Source of the DNA: Hippophae tibetana
Taxonomy: Eukaryota > Streptophyta > Magnoliopsida > Rosales > Elaeagnaceae
Direction of reading: 5' to 3'
NCBI GenBank assembly: GCA_037013495.1
Contig: CM072802.1
Coordinates: forward strand, 66,430,983 to 66,494,982
DNA length: 64,000 nucleotides
The notes under the pieces are model-generated. The model saw nothing but the letters and a program-made list of their open reading frames with translations. It made no database searches and had not been told where the DNA came from. A program made the position numbers and the translations under genes. Shown one piece after another: positions 1 to 12,581 of the stretch (positions within the stretch are counted from its first letter, which is position 1; each line of letters begins with the position of its first letter).

Positions 1-936
1 ATTGATGGGCATCTCTAACACCCCGTCGGCAAAACCATGTCAAACGATTGAATTATTGGGCCATTTGTTTCACAATTGTTTAGAATAGTATTCTATCTCG
101 TACTGGAAAGTTTAATGATTTTATGGAAACGGGAAGTATTTTTAGTCATTTTTGGAAGTATCCGAAAAATCATGAAAAATAGAAAATTAGGAAAAAATTA
201 TTATTTCTTGTTGGATGCAATTCCTTTCACCATCTAATATTTATTGATCACAAAATTTTAGATTTGGCGTGGTATAAATACTAAGATAACAAGGAATGCT
301 CATTATGAGGTGCCACAGTTTCGGGCATTGATAGGCACTTCTAACACCCCGTGGGCAAAACCATGTCAAACGATGGAATTATTGGGCCATTTTTTTCACA
401 CTAGTTTAGAATAGTTTTCCATCTCGTACTGGAAAGTTTCATGATTTTATGGACACGTGAAATAGTTTTAGTCATTTTTTGAAGTATCCGAAAATTCATT
501 AAAATTAGAAAATTTAGCAAAAATTATTATTTCTTGCTGGATGCAATTCCTTTCATCATCTAAGATTTATTTATCACAAAAATTTAGATTTGAAATGGTA
601 TAAATACGAAGATGACAAGGAATGCTCGTTTTGAGGTGCCACCGTTGCGGGCATTGATGGGCACCTTTAACACACCATGGGCAGAACCATCTGAAACGAT
701 AGAATTTTATGGCTATTTTTTTCACATATGTTTAGAATAGTATGTCATCTCATACTAGAAAGATTAAGGATTTTATGGAAACCGGAAGTGTTTTTAGTCA
801 TTTTTGGAAGTATCCGAAAAATCTTGAAAAATAGAAAATTGGGAAAAAATTATTATTTCTTGTTGGATGCAATTCCTTTCATCATCTAAGATTTATTGAT
901 CACAAAATATTCGATTTGTCATGGTAAAAATACAAA

Positions 937-1233
937 GATGAAAAGGAATGCTCGTTATGAGGTGCCACAGTTGTGGGCATTGATGGGCACCTCTTACACC
1001 GCGTGTGCAAAACAATGTCAAACGATGTTTAGAATAGTATTCCATCTCGTACTGGAAAGTTTCATTATTTTATGGACACGTGAAATATTTTTAGTTATTT
1101 TTTGAAGTATCCGAAAATTCATTAAAATAAGAAAATTTGGCAAAAATTATTATTTCTTGTTGGATCCAATTCCTTTCTTCATCTAAGATTTATTGATCAC
1201 AAAATATTAGATTTGGCATGGTATAAATGCAAA
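937..1233 (+). repeat. Shortened class A monomer (297 bp), HOR copy 1
   Basis: CAAACGATG is joined directly to TTTAGAATAG at 1,027/1,028. The 29 bp present in other class A monomers (GAATTATTGG through CACACATG) are missing. The missing segment is bounded by ATG on both sides, consistent with a microhomology deletion. The TATAAATAC box just upstream reads GTAAAAATAC. Confidence 0.9.
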
Positions 1234-2537
1234 GATGACAAGGAATGCTCGTTATGAGGTGCCACCCTTGCGGGCATTGATGGGCATCTCTAACACCCCG
1301 TGGGCAAAACCATGTCAAACGATGGAATTATTGGGCCATTTATTTCACACATGTTTAGAATAGTATGCCATCTCGTAATGGAAAGTTTCATGATTTAATG
1401 GACAAGGGAAGTAAATTTATTCATTTTCTGAAGTATCCGAAAAATCATGAGAAATAGATTATTTGGACAAAACTATTGTTTCTTGTTGGATGCAATTCCT
1501 TTCACCATCTATTATTTATTGATAACAAAATATTAGATTTGGCATGGTATAAATACAAAGATGACAAGGAATGCTCGTTTGGAGGTGCCACCGTTGCGGG
1601 CATTGATGGGCATCTCTAACACCCCGTGGGCAAAACCATCTCAAACGATGGAATTATTGGGCCATTTTTTTCACACATGTTTAGAATAGTATTCCGTCTC
1701 GTACTGGAAAGTTTAATGATTTTATGGAAACGGGAAGTATTTTTAGTCATTTTTGGATGTATCCGAAAAATCATGAAAAATAGAAAATTAGGAAAAAATT
1801 ATTATTTCTTGTTGGATGCAATTCCTTTCACCATCTAATATTTATTGATCACAAAATTTTAGATTTGGTGTGGTATAAATACGAAGATGACAAGGAATGC
1901 TCGTTATGAGGTGCCACAGTTTCGGGCATTGATAGGCACTTCTAACACCCCGTGGGCAAAACCATGTCAAACGATGGAATTATTGGGCCATTTTTTTCAC
2001 ACTAGTTTAGAATAGTTTTCCATCTCGTACTGGAAAGTTTCATGATTTTATGGACACGTGAAATATTTTTAGTCATTTTTTGAAGTATCCGAAAATTCAT
2101 TAAACTTAGAAAATTTAGCAAAAATTATTATTTCTTGCTGGATGCAATTCCTTTCATCATCTAAGATTTATTTATCACAAAATTTTAGATTTGAAATGGT
2201 ATAAATACGAAGATGACAAGGAATGCTCGTTTTGAGGTGCCACAATTGCGGGCATTGATGGGCACCTTTAACACACCATGGGCAGAACCATATGAAACGA
2301 TTGAATTTTATGGCTATTTTTTTCACATATGTTTAGAATAGTATGTCATCTCATACTAGAAAGATTAAGGATTTTATGGAAACGGGAAGTGTTTTTAGTC
2401 ATTTTTGGAAGTATCCGAAAAATCTTGAAAAATAGAAAATTGGGAAAAAATTATTATTTCTTGTTGGATGCAATTCCTTTCATCATCTAAGATTTATTGA
2501 TCACAAAATATTCGATTTGTCATGGTAAAAATACAAA

Positions 2538-2834
2538 GATGACAAGGAATGCTCGTTATGAGGTGCCACAGTTGTGGGCATTGATGGGCACCTCTTACAC
2601 CGCGTGTGCAAAACTATGTCAAACGATGTTTAGAATAGTATTCCATCTCGTACTGGAAAGTTTCATTATTTTATGGACACGTGAAATATTTTTAGTTATT
2701 TTTTGAAGTATCCGAAAATTCATTAAAATAAGAAAATTTGGCAAAAATTATTATTTCTTGTTGAATCCAATTCCTTTCTTCATCTAAGATTTATTGATCA
2801 CAAAATATTAGATTTGGCATGGTATAAATTCAAA
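2538..2834 (+). repeat. Shortened class A monomer (297 bp), HOR copy 2
   Basis: This has the same 29-bp deletion, with the junction at 2,628/2,629, exactly 1,601 bp after the first. The identical breakpoint shows that the deletion happened once and was then amplified with the 5-mer. Confidence 0.9.
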
Positions 2835-4138
2835 GATGACAAGGAATGCTCGTTATGAGGTGCCACCGTTGCGGGCATTGATGGGCATCTCTAACACCCC
2901 GTGGGCAAAACCATGTCAAACGATGGAATTATTGGGCCATTTATTTCACACATGTTTAGAATAGTATGCCATCTCGTAATGGAAAGTTTCATGATTTAAT
3001 GGACATGGGAAGTAAATTTATTCATTTTCTGAAGTATCCGAAAAATCATGAGAAATAGATTATTTGGACAAAACTATTGTTTCTTGTTGGATGCAATTCC
3101 TTTCACCATCTATTATTTATTGATAACAAAATATTAGATTTGGCATGGTATAAATACAAAGATGACAAGGAATGCTCGTTTGGAGGTGCCACCGTTGCGG
3201 GCATTGATGGGCATCTCTAACACCCCGTGGGCAAAACCATGTCAAACGATGGAATTATTGGGCCATTTTTTTCACACATGTTTAGAATAGTATTCCGTCT
3301 CGTACTGGAAAGTTTAATGATTTTATGGAAACGGGAAGTATTTTTAGTCATTTTTGGATTTATCCGAAAAATCATGAAAAATAGAAAATTAGGAAAAAAT
3401 TATTATTTCTTGTTGGATGCAATTCCTTTCACCATCTAATATTTATTGATCACAAAATTTTAGATTTGGTGTGGTATAAATACGAAGATGACAAGGAATG
3501 CTCGTTATGAGGTGCCACAGTTTCGGGCATTGATAGGCACTTCTAACACCCCGTCGGCAAAACCATGTCAAACGATGGAATTATTGGGCCATTTTTTTCA
3601 CACTAGTTTAGAATAGTTTTCCATCTCGTACTGGAAAGTTTCATGATTTTATGGACACGTGAAATATTTTTAGTCATTTTTTGAAGTATCCGAAAATTCA
3701 TTAAACTTAGAAAATTTAGCAAAAATTATTATTTCTTGCTGGATGCAATTCCTTTCATCATCTAAGATTTATTTATCACAAAATTTTAGATTTGAAATGG
3801 TATAAATACGAAGATGACAAGGAATGCTCGTTTTGAGGTGCCACAATTGCGGGCATTGATGGGCACCTTTAACACACCATGGGCAGAACCATATGAAACG
3901 ATTGAATTTTATGGCTATTTTTTTCACATATGTTTAGAATAGTATGTCATCTCATACTAGAAAGATTAAGGATTTTATGGAAACGGGAAGTGTTTTTAGT
4001 CATTTTTGGAAGTATCCGAAAAATCTTGAAAAATAGAAAATTGGGAAAAAATTATTATTTCTTGTTGGATGCAATTCCTATCATCATCTAAGATTTATTG
4101 ATCACAAAATATTCGATTTGTCATGGTAAAAATACAAA

Positions 4139-4434
4139 GATGACAAGGAATGCTCGTTATGAGGTGCCACAGTTGTGGGCATTGATGGGCACCTCTTACA
4201 CCGCGTGTGCAAAACTATGTCAAACGATGTTTAGAATAGTATTCCATCTCGTACTCGAAAGTTTCATTATTTTATGGACACGTGAAATATTTTTAGTCAT
4301 TTTTTGAAGTATCCGAAAATTCATTAAAATAAGAAAATTTGGCAAAAATTATTATTTCTTGTTGGATGCAATTCCTTTCTTCATCTAAGATTATTGATCA
4401 CAAAATATTAGATTTGGCATGGTATAAATACAAA
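4139..4434 (+). repeat. Shortened class A monomer (296 bp), HOR copy 3
   Basis: This is the third copy of the deletion monomer, with its junction at 4,229/4,230. It has lost one more base in the AAGATTTATTG stretch (AAGATTATTG at about 4,387). It is the last monomer that follows the 1,601-bp register. Confidence 0.88.
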
Positions 4435-7400
4435 GATGACAAGGAATGCTCGTTTTGAGGTGCCACCGTTGCGGGCAGTGATAGGCATCTCTAACACCCC
4501 GTGGGAAAAACCATGTCAAACGATGGAATTATTGGACCATTTTTTTCACACATGTTTAGAATAGTATTCCATCTTGTACTGGAATGTTTCATTATTTTAT
4601 GAACACGTGAAATATTTTTAGTCATTTTTTGAAGTATCCGAAAATTCATTAAAATAAGTAAATTTGGCAAAAATTAATATTTCTTGTTGGATGCAATTCC
4701 TTTCTTCATCTAAGATTTATTGATCACAAAATATTAGATTTGGCATTGTATAAACACAAAGATGACAAGGAATGTTCGTTATGAGGTGCCACAGTTGTGG
4801 GCATTGATGGGCACCTCTAACACCACATGTGGAAAACTATGTCAAACGATAGAATTTTTGGGCGATTATTTTCACACATGCTTAGAATAGTTTGCCACCT
4901 CTTACTGGAAAGTTTCATGATTTAATGGACAAGGGAATTATTTTTAGTCATTTTCTGAAGTACCCGAAAAATCATGAAAAATAGAATATTCGGACAAAAC
5001 TATTGTTTCTTGTTGGATGCAATTCCTTTCACCATCTACTATTTATTAATAACAAAATATTAGATTTGGCATGGTATAAATACAAAGATGACAAGGAATG
5101 CTCGTTTTGAGGTGCTACCGTTGCGGGCATTGATTGGCATCTCTAACACCCCGTGGGTAAAACCATGTCAAACGATGGAATTATTGGACCATTTGTTTCA
5201 CACATGTTTAGAATAGTATTCTATCTCGTATTGGAAAGTTTCATGATTTTATGGACACGTGAAATATTTTTAGTCATTTTTTGAAGTATCAGAAAATTCA
5301 TTAAAATTAGAAAATTTGGCAAAAATTTATTATTTCTTGTTGGATGCAATTCCTTTCATCATCTAAGATTTATTGAACACAAAATTTTAGATTTGGCATG
5401 CTATAAATACGAAGATGACAAGGAATGCTCGTTTTGAGGTGCCACCGTTGTGGGCATTGATGGGCACCTTTAACACACCGTGGGCAGAACCATATGAAAC
5501 GATAGAATTTTATAGCTATTTTTTTCACATATGTTTAGAATAGTATGTCATCTCATACTGGAAAGTTTAATGATTTTATGGAAACGGGAAGTATTTTTAG
5601 TCATTTTTGGAAGTATCCGAAAAATCATGAAAAATAGAAAATTAGGAAAAAATTATTATTTCTTGTTGGATGCAATTCCTTTCATCATCTAAGATTTATT
5701 GATCACAAAATATTCGATTTGTCATGGTAAAAATACAAAGATGACAAGGAATTATCGTTTTGAGGTGCCACCGTTGCGGGCATTAATGGGCACCTCTAAC
5801 ACCCCGTGGGCAAACCCAGGTCAAACGATGGAATTATTGGGCCATTTTTTTCACACATGTTTAGAATAGTATTCCATCTCGTACTGGAAAGTTTTATGAT
5901 TTTACGCACACGTGAAATATTTTTAGTCATTTTTTGAAGTATCAGAAAATTCATTAAAATTAGAAAATTTGGCAAAAATTTATTATTTCTTGGTTGATGC
6001 AATTCCTTTCATCATCTAAGATTTATTGAACACAAAATTTTAGATTTGGCATGGTATAAATACGAAGATGACAAGGAATGCTCGTTTTGAGGTGCCACCG
6101 TTGTGGGCATTGATGGGCACCTTTAACACACCGTGGGCAGAACCATATGAAACGATAGAATTTTATAGCTATTTTTTTCACATTTGTTTAGAATAGTATG
6201 TCATCTCATACTGGAAAGTTTAATGATTTTATTGAAACGGGAAGTATTTTTAGTCATTTTTGGAAGTATCCGAAAAATCATGAAAAATAGAAAATTCGGA
6301 AAAAATTATTATTTCTTGTTGGATGCAATTCCTTTCATCATCTAAGATTTATTGATCACAAAATATTCGATTTGTCATGGTAAAAATACAAAGAGGACAA
6401 GGAATGCTCGTTTTGAGATGCCACCGTTGCGGGCATTGATGGGCACCTCTAACACCCCGTGGGCATTCCCAGGTCAAACGATGGAATTATTGGGCCATTT
6501 TTTTCACACATGTTTAGAATAGTATTCCATCTCGTATTGGAAAGTTTCATGATTTTATGCACACGTGAAATATTTTTAGTCATTTTTTGAAGTATCCGAA
6601 AATTCATTAAAATTAGAAAATTTGGCAAAAATTATTATTTCTTCTGGAAGCAATTCCTTTCATCATCTAAGATTTAATGATCACAAAATTTTAGATTTGG
6701 CATGGTATAAATACGAAGATGACAAGGAATGCTCGTTTTGTGGTGCCACCGTTGCGGGCATTGATAGGCACCTTTAACACACTGTGGGCAGAACCATATG
6801 AAACGATAGAATTTTATGGCTATTTTTTTCACATATGTTTAGAATAGTATGGCATCTCGTACTGGAAAGTTTTATGATTTTATGAAAACGGGAAGTATTT
6901 TTAGTCATTTTTTGAAGTATCCGAAAAATCATGAAAAATAGTAAATTGGGAAAATATTATTATTTCTTGTTAGTTGCAATTCCTTTCATCTTCTAAGATT
7001 TATTGATCACAAAATATTCGATTTGTCATGGTAAAAATACAAAGATGACAAGGAATGCTCGTTTTGAGGTGCCACCGTTGCGGGCATTAATAGGCACCTC
7101 TAAGACCCCGTGGGTAAACCCATGTCAAACAATAGAATTATTGGGCCATTTTTTCACAGATCTTTAGAATAGTATTCCATCTCGTACTGGAAAGTTTCAT
7201 ATTGTTATGGACACGTGAAATATTTTTAGTGTTTTTTTTAAGTATCCAAAAATTCATTAAAATTAGAAAATTTGGCAAAAATTATTATTTCTTGCTGGAT
7301 CCAATTCCTTTCATCATCTAAGATTTATTTATCACAAAATTTTAGATTTGAAATGGTATAAATATGAAGATGACAAGGAATCCTCGTTTTGATGTGCCAC

Positions 7401-8346
7401 TGTTGCGGGCATTGATGGACACCTTTAACACACCGTGGGCAGAACCATATTAAACGATAGAATTTTATGGCTATTTTTTTCACATATGTTTAGAATGGTA
7501 TGTCATCTCGTACTGGACAGTTTAATGATGATATGGAAACGGGAAGTATTTTTAGTCATTTTTTGATTATCCGAAAAATCATGAAAAATAGAAAATTTGG
7601 CAAAAATTATTATTTCTTGTTGGAAGCAATTCCTTTCACCATCTAATATTTATTGATCACAAAATTTTAGATTTGGCATGGTATAAATACGAAGATAACA
7701 AGGAATGCTCGTTATGAGGTGCCAGAGTTGCGGGCATTGATAGACACCTTTAACACACCGTGGGCAGAACCATATGAAATGATAGAATTTTATGGCTATT
7801 TTTTTCACATATGTTTAGAATGGTATGTCATCTCGTACTGGAAAGTTTAATGATTTTATGGAAACCGGAAGTATTTTTCGTCATTTTTTGAAGTATCCGA
7901 AAAATCATGAGAAATAGAAAATTCGTCAAAAATTATTATTTCTTGTTGGATGCAATTCCTTTCATCATCTAAGATTTATTGATCACAAAATATTCGATTT
8001 ATCATGGTAAAAATACAAAGATGACAATGAATGCTCGTTTTGAGGTGCCACCGTTGCGGGCATTGATGCGCACCTTTAACACACTGTGGGCAGAACCAAC
8101 TGAAACGATAGAATTTTATGGCTATTTTTTTCACATATGTTTATAATGGTATGTCATCTCGTACTGGAAATTTTAATGATTTTATGGAAACGGGAAGTAT
8201 TTTTAGTCATTTTTTAAAGTATCCGAAAAATCATGAAAAATAGAAAATTCGGCAAAAATTATTATTTCTTGTTGGATGCAATTCCTTTCATCATCTAAGA
8301 TTTATTGATCACAAAATATTCTATTTGTCATGGTAAAAATAAAAAT
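4435..8346 (+). repeat. Diverged, irregularly ordered satellite monomers
   Basis: Twelve monomers start at about 4,435, 4,761, 5,088, 5,414, 5,740, 6,068, 6,393, 6,718, 7,044, 7,369, 7,694 and 8,020. Their class order is A A A B A B A B A B B B. Monomers carry many private substitutions, so this stretch looks older than the array to the right. The pair 5,414-6,067 is repeated at 6,068-6,717 (both with TTTTATAGCTAT and CCAGGTC), a partly decayed 653-bp dimer duplication. No gene is seen. Confidence 0.88.
5401..5410 (+). promoter_or_regulatory. TATA-box-like motif CTATAAATAC, representative copy
   Basis: TATAAATAC lies 10-15 bases before the GATGACAAGG box in many monomers (GGTATAAATAC is the usual context). 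It matches the common eukaryotic TATA consensus TATAAATA. Roughly every second monomer instead has GGTAAAAATAC, which lacks it. Whether it is used is unknown; AT-rich repeats contain such motifs by chance, and here a single ancestral occurrence would be copied many times. Confidence 0.35.
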
Positions 8347-8671
8347 ATGACAAGGAATGCTCGTTTTGAGGTGCCACCGTTGCGGGCATTGATGGGCACC
8401 TCTAACACCCCGTGGGCAAAACCATGTCAAACGATGGAATTATGGGACCATTTTTTTCACACATGTTTAGAATAGTATTCCATCTCGTACTGGAAAGTTT
8501 CATTATTTTATGGACACGTGAAATATTTTTAGTCATTTTTTGAAGTATCCGAAAATTCATTAAAATAAGAAAATTTGGCAAAAATTATTATTTCTTGTTG
8601 GATGCAATTCCTTTCTTCATCTAAGATTTATTGATCACAAAATATTAGATTTGGCATGGTATAAATACAAA
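8347..8671 (+). repeat. Representative class A monomer
   Basis: Class A is defined by CACCTCTAACACCCCGTGGG, then CAAAACCATGTCAAACGATG and GAATTATTGGGCCAT (here ATGGGACCAT), then CACACATGTTTAGAATAG and ATTCCATCTCGTACTGG. The right half carries GGACACGTGAAAT, GAAAATTCATTAAAAT and AAATTTGGC. This monomer is close to the form found over the left 28 kb. Later class A monomers keep the left half but have GACACGGGAAAT, GAAAAATCATGAAAAT and AAATTCGGC in the right half, which makes that half resemble class B. Class assignment is by eye. Confidence 0.9.
8368..8402. other. Inverted repeat (dyad) present in nearly every monomer, representative copy
   Basis: GAGGTGCC at 8,368-8,375 and GGCACCTC at 8,395-8,402 are perfect reverse complements, separated by a 19-base loop. 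The element lies in the GC-richer part just after the conserved box and recurs in class A monomers. Class B monomers have GAGGTG with CACCTC (one extra T beside it) or a version ending CACCTT, so a shorter stem remains possible. Confidence 0.85.
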
Positions 8672-11600
8672 GATGACAAGGAATGCTCGTTATGAGGTGC
8701 CACAGTTGCGGGCATTGATTGGTACCTCTAACACCGTGTGTGCAAAACTATGTCAAACGATAGAATTTTTGGTAGATTTTTTTCACACATGTTTAGAATA
8801 GTATGCCATCTCGTACTGGAAAGTTTCATGATTTAATGGACAAGGGAAGTATTTTTAGTCATTTTCTGAAGTATCCGAAAAATCATGAGAAATAGAATAT
8901 TCGGACAAAACTTTTGTTTCTTGTTGGATGCAATTCCTTTCACCATCTATTATTTATTGATAACAAAATATTAGATTTGGCATGGTATAAATACAAAGAT
9001 GACAAGGAATGCTCGTTTTGAGGTGCCACCATTGCGGGCATTGATGGGCATATCTAACACCCCGTGGGCAAAACCATGTCAAACGATGGAATTATTGGAC
9101 CATTTTTTTCACACATGTTTAGAATAGTTTTCAATCTCGTACTGGAAAGTTTCATGATTTTATAGACACGTGAAATATTTTTAGTCATTTTTTGAAATAT
9201 CCGAAAATTCATTAAAATTAGAAAATTGGGCAAAAATTATTATTTCTTGCTGGATCCAATTCCTTTCATCGTCTAAGATTTATTTATCACAAAATTTTAG
9301 ATTTGAAATGGTATAAATACGAAGATGACAAGGAATGCTCGTTTTGAGGTGCCACCGTTGCGGGCATTGATAGGCACCTTTAACACACTGAAAGCAGAAC
9401 CATATGAAACGATAGAATTTTATGGCTATTTTTTTCACATATGTTTAGAATAGTATGGCATCTCGTACTGGAAAGTTTAATGATTTTATGGAAACAGGAA
9501 GTATTTTTAGTCATTTTTTGAAGTATCCGAAAAATCATGAAAAATAGTAAATTGGGCAAAAATTATTATTTCTTGTTGGATGCAATTCCTTTCATCATCT
9601 AAGATTTATTGATCACAAAATATTCGATTTGTCATGGTAAAAATACAAAGATGACAAGGAATGCTCGTTTTGAGGTGCCACCCTTGCGTGCATTAATGGG
9701 CACCTCTAACACCCCGTGGGCAAACCCATGTCAAACAATGGAATTATTGGGCCATTTTTTTCACACATGTTTAGAATAGTATTCCATCTCGTACTGGAAA
9801 GTTTCATGATTTTATGGGCACGTGAAATATTTTTATTCATTTTTTGAAGTATCCGAAAATTCATTAAAATTAGAAAATTTGGCAAAAATTATTATTTCTT
9901 GCTGGATGCAATTCCTTTCATCATCTAAGATTTATTGATCAAAAAAATTTAGATTTGACATGGTATAAATACGAAGATGACAAGGAATGCTCGTTTGGAG
10001 GTGCCACCGTTGCGGGCATTGATGGGCACCTTTAACACACCGTGGGCAGAACCAAATGAAACGATAGAATTTTATGGCTATTTTTTTCACATATGTTTAT
10101 AATGGTATGTCATCTCGTACTGGAAATTTTAATGATTTTATGGAAACGGGAAGTAGTTTTAGTCATTTTTGGAAGTATCCGAAAAATCATGAAAAATAGA
10201 AAATTGGGAAAAAAATTATTATTTCTTGTTGGATGCAATTCCTTTCATAATCTAAGATTTATTGATCACAAAATATTCGATTTTTCATGGTAAAAATACA
10301 ACGATGACAAGGAATGCTCGTTTTGAGGTGCCACCGTTGCGGGCATTAATGGGCACCTCTAACACCCCCTGGGCAAACCCAGGTCAAATGATGGAATTAT
10401 TGGGCCACTTTTTTCACACATGTTTAGAATATTATTCCATCTCGTACTCGAAAGTTTCATGATTTTATGGACACGTGAAATATTTTTAGTTATTTTTTGA
10501 AGTATCTGAAAATTCATTAAAATTAGAAAATTTGGAAAAAATTATTATTTCTTGCTGGATGCAATTCCTTTCATCATCTAAGATTTATTGATCACAAAAT
10601 TTTAGATTTGACATGGTATAAATACGAAGATGACAAGGAATGCTCGTTTGGAGGTGCCACCGTTGCGGGCATTGATGGGCACCTTTAACACACCGTGGGC
10701 AGAACCATATGAAACGATAGAATTTTATGGCTATTTTTTTCACATATGTTTATAATGGTATGTCATCTCGTACTGGAAATTTTAATGATTTTATGGAAAC
10801 GGGAAGTATTTTTAGTCATTTTTTGAAGTATCCGAAAAATCATGAAAAATAGAAAATTGGGCAAAAATTATTATTTCTTGTTGGATGCAATTCCTTTCAT
10901 CATCTAAGATTTATTGATCACAAAATATTCTATTTGTCATGGTAAAAATACAAATATGACAAGGAATGCTCGTTTTGAGGTAGCACCGTTGCGGGCATTG
11001 ATGGGCACCTCTAACACCCCATGGGCAAAACCATGTCAAACGATGGAATTATGGGACCATTTTTTTCACACATGTTTAGAATAGTATTCCATCTCGTACT
11101 GGAAAGTTTCATTATTTTATGGACACGTGAAATAGTTTTAGTCATTTTTTGAAGTATCCGAAAATTCATTAAAATAAGAAAATTTGGCAAAAATTATTAT
11201 TTCTTGTTGGATGCAATTCCTTTCTTCATCTAAGATTTATTGATCACAAAATATTAGATTTGGCATGGTATAAATACAAAGATGACAAGGAATGCTCGTT
11301 ATGAGGTGCCACAGTTGCGGGCATTGATGGGTACTTCTAACACCCCGTGTGCAAAACTATGTCAAACGATAGAATTTTTTGTCGATTTTTTTCACACATA
11401 TTTAGAATAGTATGCCATCTCGTACTGGAAAGTTTCATGATTTAATGGACAAGGGAAGTATTTTTAGTCATTTTCTGAAGTATCCGAAAAATCATGAGAA
11501 ATAGAATATTCGGACAAAACTATTGTTTCTTGTTGGATGCAATTCCTTTCACTATCTATTATTTATTGATAACAAAATATTAGATTTGGCATGGTATAAA

Positions 11601-12581
11601 TACAAAGATGACAAGGAATGCTCGTTTTGAGGTGCCACCGTTGCGGGCATTGATGGGCATCTCTAACACCCCGTGGGCAAAACCATGTCAAACGATGGAA
11701 TTATTGGGCCATTTTTTTACACATGTTTAGAATAGTATTCCATCTCGTATTGGAAAGTTTCATGATTTTATGGACACGTGAAATATTTTTACTCATTTTT
11801 TGAAGTATCCGAAAAGTCATTAAAATTAGAAAATTTGGCAAAAATTATTATTTGTTGTTGGATGCAATTCCTTTCTTCATCTAAGATTTATTGATCACAA
11901 AATATTAGATTTGGCATGGTATAAATACAAAGATGACAAGGAATGTTCGTTATGAGGTGCCACAGTTGCGGGCCTTGATGGGCACCTCTAACACCGCATG
12001 TGCAAAACTATGTCAAACGATAGAATTTTTGGGCGATTTTTTTCACACATGTTTAGTATTATGCCATATCGTACTGAAAAGTTTCATGATTTAATGGACA
12101 AGGGAAGTATTTTTAGTCATTTTCTGAAGTATCCGAAAAATCATGAAAAATGGAATATTCGGACAAAACTATTGTTTCTTGTTGGATGCAATTCCTTTCA
12201 CCATCTATTATTTATTGATAACAAAATATTAGATTTGGCATGGTATAAATACAAAGATGACAAGGAATGCTCGTTTTGAAGTGCCACCGTTGCGGGCATT
12301 GATTGGCATCTCTAACACCCCGTGGGCAAAACCATGTCAAACGATAGAATTATTGGGCCATTTTTTTCACACATGTTTAGAATAGTATTCCATCTCGTAT
12401 TGGAAAGTATAATGATTTTATGGACACGTGAAATATTTTTAGTCATTTTTTGAAGTATCCGAAAATTCATTAAAATTAGAATATTTGGCAAAATTTATTA
12501 TTTCTTGTTGGATGCAATTTCTTTCACCATCTAATATTTATTGATCACAAAATTTTAGATTTGGCTTGGTATAAATACGAA

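Larger units (their letters stand above)
1..4434 (+). repeat. Higher-order repeat of 5 monomers, 1,601 bp, 2.8 copies
   Basis: Positions 1, 1,602 and 3,203 all begin the same ATTGATGGGCATCTCTAACA segment, and every diagnostic variant recurs at an offset of 1,601 bp (four monomers of 326 bp and one of 297 bp). The class order is A, A, B, A-short, A. Copies run 1-1,601, 1,602-3,202 and 3,203 to about 4,434; the third is incomplete because the monomer starting at 4,435 no longer matches. Copies differ by scattered substitutions, such as CCGTCGGC at about 30 against CCGTGGGC in copy 2. The unit is distinct from the A/B dimers that dominate further right. Confidence 0.93.
8347..12581 (+). repeat. 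Satellite monomers with a recurring A-A-A triplet
   Basis: Monomer starts are about 8,347, 8,672, 8,998, 9,324, 9,650, 9,976, 10,303, 10,629, 10,955, 11,281, 11,608, 11,932 and 12,256. The triplet 8,347-9,323 (markers TATGGGACCAT, then GTGTGCAAAACTATGTC, then GATAACAAAATATTAG) recurs at 10,955-11,931, and in older form at 4,435-5,413. The triplets at 8,347 and 10,955 are 2,608 bp apart, equal to eight monomers. Between them A and B alternate. The pair 11,932-12,581 is another copy of the last two triplet members. Confidence 0.86.

Noticed and set aside
1067..1090. CACGTG (G-box/E-box core) in early class A monomers as a transcription-factor site
   Set aside because: It is one six-base palindrome copied with the repeat, and is lost in most late class A monomers (CACGGG). 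Nothing else supports a regulatory role.
11998..12279. 93-codon and similar forward frames (also 15,612-15,899)
   Set aside because: These arise where a single substitution removes the usual stop in one diverged monomer. They cross the monomer border into the next box and have no protein-like features beyond AT-rich codon composition.
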